Assembly: GCF_900187045.1 (NCBI RefSeq)
Contig: NZ_LT906453.1
Coordinates: forward strand, 1,302,001 to 1,366,000
Direction of reading: 5' to 3'
DNA from: Dermatophilus congolensis
GTDB taxonomy: Bacteria; Actinomycetota; Actinomycetes; Actinomycetales; Dermatophilaceae
Length of the DNA stretch: 64,000 nt
The notes beneath the pieces are model-generated. The model searched no databases, was not told the DNA's origin, and saw only the letters and a list, made by a program, of their open reading frames with translations. Positions 1 to 7,757 of this stretch are shown here, one piece after another; within the stretch, counting starts at the first letter, position 1, and every line of letters begins with the position of its first letter. The position numbers were made by a program, and so were the translations under genes.

Positions 1-150
1 GCTGCGTGTCGGAAAGAGCTGATGCGGCGTGAAATTTCTTACTGGACTACGAGTACTCTCACTGACAACGCTGCCACCATTCACCTCTTCCAAAAGAACG
101 GTTTTAAGCCTTTTCTCTTGCGTATGGGGCAGCGTCTTGAAGATGACTGA
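1..150 (+). CDS. GNAT-like acetyltransferase, C-terminal fragment (5' end outside window)
   Basis: Open from base 1 to a TGA at 148-150, giving the last 49 residues of a protein. The segment TLTDNAATIHLFQKNGF resembles the last part of GNAT N-acetyltransferase folds, where an N-x-x-A...LYxKxGF pattern precedes the final strand. This would transfer an acetyl group from acetyl-CoA to an unknown substrate. The acetyl-CoA binding loop lies outside the window, so the assignment rests on a short segment. The same frame stays open after the TGA to 318, which is reported separately. Family assignment is an inference from the motif only. Confidence 0.45.
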   Translation, partial: AACRKELMRREISYWTTSTLTDNAATIHLFQKNGFKPFLLRMGQRLEDD

Positions 151-396
151 GCTGCGTATCGAAAATTAGTCGGCTGTGGCTATGCCTGTATGCCCAAAAG
201 TTCATGGATGCCTCAGCGGCCTGGTGAGGGTGAGAAAGCCACAGTAGAACACGGACTGGGAGCGGAGTTTCTCGATGCTTGTTGTAAGCGCCTTCAGGTT
301 GAGGGGTTAGCGGATTGAGGCCGAGTGCTCCTTTGGTGTTCGAGTGGGTCGTGTTCGATTCCCGTCGCTTCCCCGATGCGTGGCAGGATCGGCGGT
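151..396 (+). other. Spacer with a small in-frame open stretch
   Basis: The stretch between the acetyltransferase stop and the methyltransferase start. The acetyltransferase frame continues open from 151 to a TGA at 316-318, and an ATG at 190 would give a 42-residue peptide (190-318). I recognise no domain and see no clear Shine-Dalgarno sequence before 190. It could be a decayed C-terminal extension, a small protein or chance. No terminator hairpin is obvious. Confidence 0.3.
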
Positions 397-1092
397 ATGG
401 AAGGTTCCGAAGTACGTAAGCTCGCAGCTCTCGAAGACAACCACTGGTGGTACCGGGAGCGTCGTCACATCCTCAAGAAGCTCCTCGAGGGGCGTACCCC
501 TGGTCGCGCTCTCGATGTTGGCGCAGCCGGTGGGGGTAACACACGCGTGCTGCGGGACATGGGGTGGCAGGTTTCTCCGCTGGAGTATGGCCCTGAAGGC
601 GCGGAAGTGGCAAAGGAACGTGGACTAGCTGTCATGCGTGCTGACGCCATGCAGCTTCCGCTACCGGATGCCAGCCTTGATCTCGTTACTGCTTTTGATG
701 TGCTTGAGCATCTTGAAGAAGACGATCGCTGTGTCAAAGAAGTGGCGCGCGTACTCAAACCGGGTGGAGCTTTCCTAGTAGCTGTTCCAGCGGATCCGAA
801 ACTGTGGAGCTCTCACGACGTAGCTGTGTCTCATCTTCGCCGATACACCCGCGAGACTCTCACTCAGGTTCTGGACCAGCCAGGCTTCCGTTTGGAGTGG
901 ATGAAGTCGTGGATGGTTTTGCTTCGACCAGCTGTTGCTCTTCGCCGCTCTTCATCGAGCGGCAGCGACCTACAGCCGATGAACCCCATCGTCAATGCGG
1001 GGCTTTCTGCTGTGGTCGCTGCCGAGCGTTACTTGCCGGTTTCCTCGCTTCCGGGAGTGAGCTTGTTTGCTGAGGTGCGTCGTACCGCCTGA
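397..1092 (+). CDS. Class I SAM-dependent methyltransferase
   Basis: A 231-residue methyltransferase of the Methyltransf_11/UbiE type; the substrate cannot be told. Motif I (glycine-rich SAM loop) is RALDVGAAGGGNT, followed by an acidic residue and then DLVTAFDVLEHLEE and VARVLKPGG, the usual motif IV and post-motif signature. The ATG at 397 is chosen because GGCAGG lies about 10 bases upstream and the conserved sequence starts just after it; ATG 376 is an alternative, and the longer upstream reading is low-complexity and unlikely. It converges with the glycosyltransferase on the other strand and the two coding regions overlap by 64 bp at their 3' ends. A role in modifying a glycolipid or polyprenyl-linked product beside that enzyme is only a guess. 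Confidence 0.8.
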   Translation: MEGSEVRKLAALEDNHWWYRERRHILKKLLEGRTPGRALDVGAAGGGNTRVLRDMGWQVSPLEYGPEGAEVAKERGLAVMRADAMQLPLPDASLDLVTAFDVLEHLEEDDRCVKEVARVLKPGGAFLVAVPADPKLWSSHDVAVSHLRRYTRETLTQVLDQPGFRLEWMKSWMVLLRPAVALRRSSSSGSDLQPMNPIVNAGLSAVVAAERYLPVSSLPGVSLFAEVRRTA

Positions 1093-2396
1093 CGGGCTTC
1101 GGCGTCGATCATTTGTGTGCGGGGGGTATCCGGGTGGGTGCCCTCCGCAGCTTCACCAGAAGCGGTCACGAGTGCAGGCTCGGTGGCCGTTTCTTCGTAT
1201 GCGCGGGTGAAAGCGGTGACAGACGCTGCTGCTGGCTTCTCTGTAGAGGATTTGTTTTCGGTTGCGGTGGCAGCATCAGGTGTGGTGAGTGAGGCTGGGG
1301 TTTCCGGTGCCGTTGCTTCTGCGGTTACTGCAGGCGTATCGGCATTGCGGGTCATGGGAATTTCGCCGCTGGCAGGGACGTCAAGGTCGGCGAGTTCGGT
1401 GAGGAAATCGCGGTCACCGCTGGTGTCGTGGTGGGTGGGTTCGTTTTCTCCGATGTTTTCGTGGCTGATGAAGTCGGTGTCATGGGCGACGAAGTAGGTT
1501 GGGCGGCCTTGCATCATGCTGTACATGCGGCCGACGTATTCACCAAGGATGCCGACGCAGATCAGCTGTGCACCGCCAACAGCTGAAACCGCCATAACGG
1601 TAGATGTCCATCCGGCTACGGCGCGGTCGGTCAGTGAAGAGATGAGAGCGTAGAAGAAAATGAGTACAGCGCCGACAAATCCGAGTACGCCGAACCATGT
1701 TGCTAGGCGCAGTGGTGCCATGGAGCCGGCAGTGAGGCTGTCAACAGACAGGGCGATCATTTTGCTGAGCGGATATTTTGATTCCCCTGCGGCGCGTTCT
1801 TCACGTTTGTAGTAGACCTCGCCTGATGGGAAGCCGAGTTGAGGTACAACCAGGCGTAGTACGCGGTGATGTTCGGGAAGAGCGTTGACAGCATCGACGG
1901 TGGCGCGCGACATGAGACGGAAGTCGCCAGCATTGGCTGGGGCGTCAGTTTTTGATAGGTGCCGCAGGGTGGCGTAGAAGGCTTGGGCAGTGCCGCGTTT
2001 AAAGGCGGTGTCGGTGCTGCGGTCGCTGCGGATGCCGTAGACGACGTCGAGTTTCTTCTGTTGTGCTAGCTCGAGCATTTCCGCGATGGTTTCGGGTGGA
2101 TCTTGCAGGTCTGCGTCGATGGTGACGACGTAGTCGCCGTGTGCGCGAGCTAGACCAGCGGAGATGGCGGCCTGGTGGCCGGAGTTCGCGCGAAGGCGAA
2201 TGATGCGAAATTGCGGCCAAGATCGTCGCAAACGGGCCATGACCAGTGCAGATTTGTCCTTACTGCCGTCGTCGACCGCGACGACCTCGTAGGTCTGGCC
2301 AAGGCCGTCGAGTACGGGACGGAGCCGCTCCACCATGAGAGGGAGGACTTCCTCTTCGTTGTAGACGGGGATAACGACGGACAACACGGGATGCAT
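1029..2396 (-). CDS. GT2 glycosyltransferase, polyprenyl-phosphate sugar transferase type
   Basis: A 455-residue family 2 glycosyltransferase of the dolichyl-phosphate mannosyltransferase / GtrB-ArnC type, expected to transfer a nucleotide-activated sugar to undecaprenyl (polyprenyl) phosphate at the inner membrane. The N-terminal GT-A domain has VVIPVYNEE, the nucleotide-binding VDDGSKD and the metal-binding DADLQDPPE. Two hydrophobic segments follow at about residues 235-300, and then EYVGRMY, typical of this family. After about residue 315 comes a tail of roughly 140 residues rich in Thr, Ala, Glu and Pro, with no recognisable domain, which is longer than usual. The ATG at 2396 is preferred (GGG eight bases upstream); an earlier ATG at 2417 lacks a Shine-Dalgarno sequence. 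The 3' end overlaps the convergent methyltransferase. Confidence 0.85.
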   Translation of the reverse strand: MHPVLSVVIPVYNEEEVLPLMVERLRPVLDGLGQTYEVVAVDDGSKDKSALVMARLRRSWPQFRIIRLRANSGHQAAISAGLARAHGDYVVTIDADLQDPPETIAEMLELAQQKKLDVVYGIRSDRSTDTAFKRGTAQAFYATLRHLSKTDAPANAGDFRLMSRATVDAVNALPEHHRVLRLVVPQLGFPSGEVYYKREERAAGESKYPLSKMIALSVDSLTAGSMAPLRLATWFGVLGFVGAVLIFFYALISSLTDRAVAGWTSTVMAVSAVGGAQLICVGILGEYVGRMYSMMQGRPTYFVAHDTDFISHENIGENEPTHHDTSGDRDFLTELADLDVPASGEIPMTRNADTPAVTAEATAPETPASLTTPDAATATENKSSTEKPAAASVTAFTRAYEETATEPALVTASGEAAEGTHPDTPRTQMIDAEARQAVRRTSANKLTPGSEETGK

Positions 2397-2529
2397 GCCC
2401 CATACCCTATGCATCATCAGCTTCGTGCAGTGTTAGTGGTGAGGTGGGCGTGGTGGGATGTGAGGTGGTTGTGTGTTGTGTCTTGCTAGAGGTGCTGTGC
2501 GGGCAGTGAGCACGGGTACGCTGGATCAC

Positions 2530-2769
2530 ATGTCCACTCATGTTTTTAGTCTTGCGGCTCATACACCTCACGTCGTGAATCATTTGCCAATGCCTGCTTG
2601 GGTTTTCGGTGCGATTGCTCTAGCCGTAGGCATCCTTTTGCTTGTTTTTACGTGGATGTTCCGTCACTCGGCGCAGGCCATGATTGAGGGGCGGGATATC
2701 CATGGCAGTGCTAGCCGTGGTCATGTGTCTCAGGAGCATGGATCCGCCGAGACTGGGGGATCCCACTGA
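2530..2769 (+). CDS. Small single-pass membrane protein upstream of nadD
   Basis: A 79-residue protein with one clear membrane segment ([21 protein letters not shown], given here only by its central part: about residues 24-45) followed by a hydrophilic His/Ser/Gly-rich tail. It starts at ATG 2530. Small membrane proteins commonly sit directly before nadD in Micrococcales, and this one ends 14 bases before the nadD start, so it is probably co-transcribed with nadD-rsfS. Function unknown. A longer reading from 2473 adds sequence without support. Confidence 0.6.
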   Translation: MSTHVFSLAAHTPHVVNHLPMPAWVFGAIALAVGILLLVFTWMFRHSAQAMIEGRDIHGSASRGHVSQEHGSAETGGSH

Positions 2770-2783
2770 CGCACAGGATAGGC

Positions 2784-3365
2784 GTGATGGGGGGAACGTT
2801 TGATCCAATCCATCATGGCCATCTCGTTGCGGCAAGTGAGGTTCAACACCGTTTTGGTTTGGATGAGGTGGTGTTCGTTCCTACTGGGCACCCGTGGCAG
2901 AAAAGTGGGCGGAAAGTTTCGCCTGCTGAGCACAGGTATCTCATGACGGTGATTGCGACCGCTTCAAACCCCCGTTTTACTGTCAGTCGCGTCGATATTG
3001 ATCGACCAGGGTTGACGTACACGATTGATACGTTGCGGGATTTGCATGAAGAACGCCCGGAGTCGGAGCTGTTTTTTATCACGGGAGCGGATGCGTTGAA
3101 ACGCATTCTGTCCTGGAAAGATGTTGATGAGCTGTGGTCGTTGGCTCATTTCGTGGGGGTGACCCGCCCCGGGCATGAGTTGACATCAGAGGGTTTGCCC
3201 AGTGAAGGGTTGAGCTTGGCGGAGATCCCAGCGATGGCGATTTCGTCGAGTGATTGCCGTGAGCGTGTCGCGGCGGGACAGCCGGTTTGGTACTTGGTGC
3301 CAGACGGGGTGGTCCAATACATCGCTAAACATTGTTTGTATCTAGATGGGCAGGAGACCCAGTGA
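2784..3365 (+). CDS. nadD: Nicotinate-nucleotide adenylyltransferase
   Basis: NadD transfers AMP from ATP to nicotinate mononucleotide to give deamido-NAD, in the cytoplasmic NAD pathway. The 193-residue protein opens with [14 protein letters not shown], the family's GGTFDPxHxGH nucleotide-binding signature, and ends with a variant of the ISSTxIR motif (ISSSDCRER). The GTG at 2784 is chosen because AGGATAGG lies just upstream and no other in-frame start exists before the preceding gene; homologues usually carry a few more residues (the upstream codons read THRIG), so a rarer start such as CTG 2766 cannot be excluded. The stop overlaps the rsfS start as GTGA, so the two are translationally coupled. 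Confidence 0.93.
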   Translation: MMGGTFDPIHHGHLVAASEVQHRFGLDEVVFVPTGHPWQKSGRKVSPAEHRYLMTVIATASNPRFTVSRVDIDRPGLTYTIDTLRDLHEERPESELFFITGADALKRILSWKDVDELWSLAHFVGVTRPGHELTSEGLPSEGLSLAEIPAMAISSSDCRERVAAGQPVWYLVPDGVVQYIAKHCLYLDGQETQ

Positions 3366-3742
3366 CGGTTGTCGCACCGATCAAGGAACTAGTCGATGTG
3401 GCTGCTTTAGCCGCTGATGAGAAGAGCGCAGAGAATATCGTTGCGTTGGATGTGACTGGCCGATTCGCGCTGGCTGATGCATTTGTGCTCGTTTCCGCTG
3501 AGTCTGAGCGCCAAGTGCAGGCGGTCGCTGAAAACATTCAAGACCGTCTGCGGGAAGTTGGTGCTAAGCCGATCCTTATGGAGGGGTTTGCTGGCGGGCG
3601 TTGGGTGCTCATGGACTTTGATGGGGTGATTGTGCATGTGCAACACACCGAAGAGCGTGAGTTTTACCAGTTGGAGCGCCTCTGGAAGGACAGTCCTGCG
3701 CTTGAGCTGCCGGAGTTTCCTACGGCTGCGCAGTTGTCGTGA
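3362..3742 (+). CDS. rsfS: Ribosomal silencing factor RsfS
   Basis: A 126-residue RsfS/Iojap protein, which binds ribosomal protein L14 on the 50S subunit and blocks subunit joining when nutrients are scarce. Recognisable blocks are [25 protein letters not shown] and [14 protein letters not shown], with the closing FYQLERLW typical of the family. The GTG start at 3362 overlaps the nadD stop by four bases (GTGA). The nadD-rsfS-phosphatase order is the standard actinobacterial arrangement, which supports the call. Confidence 0.92.
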   Translation: MTVVAPIKELVDVAALAADEKSAENIVALDVTGRFALADAFVLVSAESERQVQAVAENIQDRLREVGAKPILMEGFAGGRWVLMDFDGVIVHVQHTEEREFYQLERLWKDSPALELPEFPTAAQLS

Positions 3743-3782
3743 CGTGTAGGTCCAGGGATTGCGTGGTAGCAAGGTGGGGTGA

Positions 3783-4427
3783 TTGACAGTGACGCGTCGT
3801 TTGTTGGTGATGCGGCATGGGGTTACTGCGCACAATCGTGACCGGGTGGTTCAAGGGCATTTGGATACTCCTTTGTCTGATGAGGGGCGTTCTCAAGCCA
3901 GGCAGGCAGCAGGTTTTGTTGCGGGCTTTTCTCCTGAGTTCATTCTTTCTTCGGATCTTTCTCGTGCCGCTGAGACTGCTGAACAGGTCGCAGCGGTTCT
4001 CGGCGTCCGTGTTGAGTTGGATCCGCGGTTGCGTGAATCTCACAGTGGTATGTGGCAGGGCAAGCGAGTTACGGAGCTGGAGCCTCGTCCGGACTGGGCC
4101 ACCTTTGGTGTCTCGGATAAGCGTGGTGGTCCGACTGGGGAGTCGGTGCTTGATGTGGTGGAACGCGTTCGACCTTTGTTGGCTGAAGTGGATGCGCGGT
4201 TATCAGCTGGGGGAGTCGGGCTTTTGGTAACTCATGGGGTGACTGCGCGTGCTTTGGTTGCCGAGCAGGTGGGGCTGGATCAAGCTGTTGCGTGGCGGAT
4301 GCTCGGTGGTTTGCAGAACTGTGCTTTGGCTGAGTTAGAGGACTCTGATCGGGGGTGGCGGGTACGTTCGTGGAACGTTCTCCCTAGCCAGGCTGCCGAT
4401 TTGGGTTTAAACCCGGAGTATGGCTAG
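3783..4427 (+). CDS. Histidine phosphatase family protein (phosphoglycerate mutase-like)
   Basis: A protein of 212-214 residues in the histidine phosphatase superfamily. The catalytic RHG is in LLVMRHGVTAHN, followed by the family's QGxLDTPLSxxGxxQA pattern and a second catalytic His in VTHGVTARAL. In actinobacteria this gene usually follows rsfS; some family members act on phosphosugars or phosphoglycerate, so the true substrate is open. Two starts are possible: TTG 3783, six bases after AAGGTG, or GTG 3789, where the family's N-terminus would begin as VTRRLLVMRHG. I keep the longer one with low certainty. Confidence 0.85.
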   Translation: MTVTRRLLVMRHGVTAHNRDRVVQGHLDTPLSDEGRSQARQAAGFVAGFSPEFILSSDLSRAAETAEQVAAVLGVRVELDPRLRESHSGMWQGKRVTELEPRPDWATFGVSDKRGGPTGESVLDVVERVRPLLAEVDARLSAGGVGLLVTHGVTARALVAEQVGLDQAVAWRMLGGLQNCALAELEDSDRGWRVRSWNVLPSQAADLGLNPEYG

Positions 4428-4459
4428 TATTAAAGAGTCGCCGCGGGAACGGGGTGAAA

Positions 4460-4477
4460 ATACTACGAATGTAGTAT
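4460..4477 (+). repeat. 7-bp inverted repeat abutting the tRNA gene
   Basis: ATACTAC and GTAGTAT are perfect inverted copies separated by GAAT, ending exactly one base before the tRNA. It may be part of the tRNA promoter region, or the 5' precursor could fold beside the RNase P cleavage site. Seen directly; the function is inference. Confidence 0.4.
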
Positions 4478-4550
4478 GGGGCTATGGCGCAGTTGGTAGC
4501 GCGCTTCCATGGCATGGAAGAGGTCTGGGGTTCGAATCCCCATAGCTCCA
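4478..4550 (+). tRNA. tRNA-Ala (anticodon GGC)
   Basis: A 73-nt cloverleaf. The acceptor GGGGCTA pairs with TAGCTCC (one G-U). The D arm contains the standard AGTTGGTAG, the anticodon stem is CTTCC/GGAAG with loop ATGGCAT (anticodon GGC), and the T arm is TGGGG-TTCGAAT-CCCCA. The CCA end is not encoded, since C and T follow the discriminator A. It decodes GCC/GCU alanine codons. Confidence 0.97.
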
Positions 4551-4557
4551 CTTAAAT

Positions 4558-4605
4558 AAAAAGGATCTGGCCCACCTATTAGGTAGGCCAGATCCTTTTT
4601 ATTTT
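4558..4605 (+). terminator. Intrinsic terminator after tRNA-Ala
   Basis: A 15-bp perfect stem (4558-4572 with 4586-4600), with a further ACCT/AGGT pairing inside, followed by a T-rich tract. It is nearly symmetrical with A-rich and T-rich flanks, so it could stop transcription from both sides. Confidence 0.93.
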
Positions 4606-5052
4606 CTTTTGGAGTGTTCCTCCTCCCTTCCGTGACGGCTCATGTGCTTTCGAAATGTGAGGTGGCATCAAAAATGAGGGCATGTGGGCGTGGATGACTT
4701 CATGTAAGTGCCCTATGGCTAGGGGTACATAAAGCGTTAGAGGTAGTTGAATCATTGGATTTTGAGCGCTCGGCGGGGGTGTCGGCGTGTCGCTCGTGTA
4801 CATGCTCAATGCGCTCCACTTCTCTCCACCTGTGCATTCCATACTCATCACCCCATGGTTTGTTCCGGTAAATGACCTGGGTCATATTTATTTATATCCA
4901 TTGCTCTGAGCTGCGGTTTTGTTCCGATTGAAGGTGATGTTCAGTGTTGTGAGGGTGGTTTTTCCTTAGGTGTCGATAGGCGGTTGCGCCTGGGGGAGAG
5001 GTTGATGGCAGAGGTGGGTCAGGTGGGGTGTATGTACTTTCTGACGTGCGTC
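4606..5052. other. Intergenic region upstream of mraZ, no gene seen
   Basis: About 450 bases between the tRNA terminator and the mraZ promoter region. Short open frames on the minus strand have no recognisable content and no Shine-Dalgarno support. I see no RNA gene or repeat here. It separates the nadD cluster from the dcw cluster. Confidence 0.5.
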
Positions 5053-5081
5053 TTTACTGACTAATTGAAACTGGCTACATT
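5053..5081 (+). promoter_or_regulatory. Candidate mraZ promoter
   Basis: TTTACT (5053-5058) and TACATT (5076-5081) are separated by 17 bases, a plausible primary sigma-factor promoter. Its predicted start lies just before the MraZ repeats, where a repressor would act. The -35 match is weak, so this is a candidate only. Confidence 0.35.
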
Positions 5082-5097
5082 CCCTTCGCGCTGCGGG

Positions 5098-5132
5098 AGG
5101 AGCGAAGTGGAGTAAAGTGGAGGGCGCTGGAG
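5098..5132 (+). promoter_or_regulatory. MraZ operator: GGAG repeats at 10-bp spacing
   Basis: TGGAG occurs at 5108-5112, 5118-5122 and 5128-5132, with a fourth imperfect copy (AGGAG) at 5098-5102, all exactly 10 bp apart. MraZ proteins are known to bind short direct repeats of a TGGG-like core at one-helical-turn spacing in their own promoter. The position, about 85 bases before the mraZ ATG, fits autoregulation of the dcw operon. Binding by this MraZ is inference. Confidence 0.7.
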
Positions 5133-5216
5133 GGGAAGGTCCGGCAAACCGTCAGGTCCACGAAGGTGCCCCATCAGAGGTGGCATCGATCCCGCGGAGG
5201 GAAGGGGTGTTGCGAG

Positions 5217-5648
5217 ATGTTTCTCGGTACTCACAACCCCCGTCTGGATGAAAAAGGACGCTTGATCCTTCCCGCCAAATACCGGGAACGTCTGGCCCCC
5301 GGGCTGGTCGTGACGCGCGGACAGGAACACTGCCTCTACATCTTTCCGATGGATGAATTCGTCCGTGTGGCCGACGGTTTGCGTTCTGCTCCCATGACCA
5401 GCAAAGCCGCGCGTGATTACATGCGGGTCTTTTTGTCTGGTGCATCAGATGAAATACCGGACAAACAAGGTCGCTTCACGATTCCACCCGCGTTGCGTCA
5501 ATATGCCGGACTCGACAAAGAGCTCACCGTCATTGGTGCTGGCTCTCGCCTTGAAGTCTGGGACAGCGCAGCGTGGGAGGAGTATCTCGCGGCATCCGAG
5601 GAATCTTTCGCGGCTCAGGCCGAGGAGGTGGTTCCTGGCCTCTTCTGA
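5217..5648 (+). CDS. mraZ: Transcriptional regulator MraZ
   Basis: A 143-residue MraZ with two AbrB-like SpoVT repeats: the first near [23 protein letters not shown], given here by its core [14 protein letters not shown], and the second around [15 protein letters not shown]. MraZ represses the division and wall cluster it heads by binding repeats upstream of itself. The ATG at 5217 is fixed by the conserved MFLGTH start and by AAGGGG nine bases upstream; the longer reading from 5166 does not match the family. Unusually, 448 bases with hairpins separate it from rsmH, so the two may also be controlled separately. Confidence 0.95.
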   Translation: MFLGTHNPRLDEKGRLILPAKYRERLAPGLVVTRGQEHCLYIFPMDEFVRVADGLRSAPMTSKAARDYMRVFLSGASDEIPDKQGRFTIPPALRQYAGLDKELTVIGAGSRLEVWDSAAWEEYLAASEESFAAQAEEVVPGLF

Positions 5649-6096
5649 GGTGTCGGATCTGTCCATGTCCGTTTAGCGGGAGTTTGACCACACTGTTGTG
5701 GCTTTTCACCCGCCCGATGCTCGGGATGCTCTGCCCCCTGCCGGTCGACTTCCCTCCGCTCAGTTCTTGTTCCGACGCACTTCCCCGGCGCCGGAACAAG
5801 AATGAATCCGCAGGCCTACCCAGCTAGTTGGATTCATCAAGAGTCAGGCCACCCAACCTGACTAAGAAGCGGTGGGGGATCCGCCGGCACGGTGTAGTCG
5901 AGCAGTCATTACCTCAACGGCACAGCGCAGTTCACATATGTGAGCAAAGTTTGTCGAAGCGGAACCTTGCTAATGACACGCTCGTTGCATTTCGCACCGG
6001 AAGTGAATATGCGTTAACTAAGTGTGTGTAGCCACACGCTGCAGACCGACCCCGTCACCACGGCGGGACACGCCTCGAACAGACAAAGGAGGGACG
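5649..6096. other. mraZ-rsmH intergenic region with three hairpins
   Basis: No convincing gene. Three inverted repeats lie in tandem: 5764-5774 with 5792-5802 (11 bp), 5802-5809 with 5830-5837 (8 bp), and 5842-5848 with 5857-5863 (7 bp). None is followed by a T-tract. They could act as an attenuator, RNA processing site or mRNA stabiliser between mraZ and rsmH. The rsmH promoter is probably in the last 200 bases, but I could not fix it. Confidence 0.5.
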
Positions 6097-7143
6097 ATGC
6101 GTCACGAAGACCCCGCATCGCTCCACCGTCCCGTGATGCTCCACCGCGTCACCGAAATTCTTCTACCAGCCCTCACTGGTCCAGAAGCCGCCGACGGCAC
6201 ACCCGTGCACGTAGACGGCACCTGTGGAATGGGCGGACACATCGAAGCCATTCTCGAGGCCTGCCCTAACGCCATCGCCATCGGCATCGACCGCGACACC
6301 GAAGCCCTCGAACTAGCAAGCTCCAGACTTGCTCGCTTCGGTGACCGATTCCGGCCCTTCCATGCCACCTACGACAAAATCAGTGACGTCATCACCGATG
6401 CCGGTTTCTCCCACGTCAATTCCATCCTCCTAGACCTGGGAGTTTCCTCCCTGCAACTCGATGCCGACGACCGTGGCTTTGCCTACCGTGTCGATGCACC
6501 TCTAGACATGCGCATGGACCAAACAACAGGCCCTACTGCAGCTGACCTGCTCAACACCCTCAGCGCAGACGAACTCACCCGCATCCTGCGCGAATACGGC
6601 GAAGAACGGTTCGCTGGACGCATTGCCCGCCGCATTGTCCAAGCCCGCACCGACCAGCTTTTCACTACCTCGGCCAGGCTCACTCAACTTATTGACCAAG
6701 CCATCCCTGCGGCATCTAGCCGCACTGGCGGACACCCAGCAAAACGTACGTTCCAAGCCCTGCGCATCGCAGTCAACGCTGAACTCGACTCTCTAGCTGG
6801 CGCCCTTCCAGAAAGCCTGCGCGTACTCAAACTTCGAGGCCGAGCAGCAGTGCTCTCGTACCACTCCCTCGAAGACAGAATGGTCAAAAGAGTTTTCACT
6901 GCCGCAGCCACCAGCTCCGCACCCCCGGGACTACCCGTCGAATTACCTGAACACGCCCCCACCCACCAACTCCTCACTCGCGGTGCTGAAGAGCCTGACA
7001 GTCAAGCCATTGCGGAAAACTCTCGAGCCGCCTCAGCGCGCCTTCGCGCAGCCTGCCGAATCCGTGAAGGAAACCGCCCACAAATAGTTTCCGCACAAAC
7101 AGCTTTCCCAACTCAACGCCGCTCGAAAGGACGCCACCGATGA
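6097..7143 (+). CDS. rsmH: 16S rRNA (cytosine-N4)-methyltransferase RsmH
   Basis: RsmH (MraW) methylates N4 of C1402 in the 16S rRNA decoding centre using SAM. The 348-residue protein shows HRPVMLHRV near the start, the SAM loop VDGTCGMGGH, LLDLGVSS, the signature RVDAPLDMRMD, GGHPAKRTFQALRIAVN and VLSYHSLEDRMVK, all diagnostic. The ATG at 6097 has AAAGGAGG five bases upstream. The stop overlaps the next start (ATGA). Codon choice is strongly C-ending, unlike most plus-strand genes here. Confidence 0.97.
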   Translation: MRHEDPASLHRPVMLHRVTEILLPALTGPEAADGTPVHVDGTCGMGGHIEAILEACPNAIAIGIDRDTEALELASSRLARFGDRFRPFHATYDKISDVITDAGFSHVNSILLDLGVSSLQLDADDRGFAYRVDAPLDMRMDQTTGPTAADLLNTLSADELTRILREYGEERFAGRIARRIVQARTDQLFTTSARLTQLIDQAIPAASSRTGGHPAKRTFQALRIAVNAELDSLAGALPESLRVLKLRGRAAVLSYHSLEDRMVKRVFTAAATSSAPPGLPVELPEHAPTHQLLTRGAEEPDSQAIAENSRAASARLRAACRIREGNRPQIVSAQTAFPTQRRSKGRHR

Positions 7144-7748
7144 GCCAGCAACCACTGACTTCTCGGCCCGTCCGCCGAGCCACCCCACGCCCCACCACAC
7201 CCCAGCGGCCGCCTCTGCGTGTCGTGGCACCCACCCCACGACGAGTCGGACGCATTCCCTTCATCGTCTTCTGCAGCATCCTCATGACACTGGGCCTCGG
7301 TGCGCTTCTGGCTCTTAACCTCTCCCTCGTCGCAGGAGCCTACGAACTCCACGACGTCACCGAGCAAGTAGAAGCACTACGCGCACAAGAATCTGAACTC
7401 ATCGAAAAAGTTGCTCTCCGATCCACCCCCTCGGAACTGGCAACCCGCGCCAAAGAACTCGGCATGGTCACTGGCGGGACTCCGGCCTATCTCAAACTCA
7501 AAGATGGATCCGTCGTCGGTAACCCAACACCCGCCCCCTCTGGAGGGCCCAACCGTCAAGTACCCCCACCCCCGAACTCCTCACCCACAAACGACAACAC
7601 CCCCAACCCCAACCCCAATACCGCAGAACCCAGCCAAACACCCGGCGCACAGAACAATGGCAATAACCCCAGCACGTTTCCTGAGGCCAACGCCCCCGAC
7701 GCTGACCCAGCGCCGCAGACCAATGACGCACCAACCAACGCACAATGA
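7140..7748 (+). CDS. ftsL: FtsL-like septum protein
   Basis: A 202-residue bitopic protein in the usual ftsL position between rsmH and ftsI. A basic cytoplasmic N-terminus rich in Pro/Arg (about 38 residues) precedes one membrane segment (about residues 40-62), then a short leucine-zipper-like region (VTEQVEALRAQESELIEKV) and the VGNP/GMV type end common to FtsL/DivIC proteins. The last 85 or so residues are Pro/Asn/Thr/Ala low complexity. FtsL joins FtsB and FtsQ to activate FtsW-FtsI. Sequence conservation in this family is weak, so position and architecture carry the call. Start ATG overlaps the rsmH stop. Confidence 0.8.
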   Translation: MSQQPLTSRPVRRATPRPTTPQRPPLRVVAPTPRRVGRIPFIVFCSILMTLGLGALLALNLSLVAGAYELHDVTEQVEALRAQESELIEKVALRSTPSELATRAKELGMVTGGTPAYLKLKDGSVVGNPTPAPSGGPNRQVPPPPNSSPTNDNTPNPNPNTAEPSQTPGAQNNGNNPSTFPEANAPDADPAPQTNDAPTNAQ

Positions 7749-7757
7749 GGTGAGGAC

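Noticed and set aside
345-372. tRNA T-arm-like sequence (GTTCGATTCCCG)
   Set aside because: The flanking bases do not pair into a 5-bp T stem and no acceptor, D or anticodon arm is present upstream.
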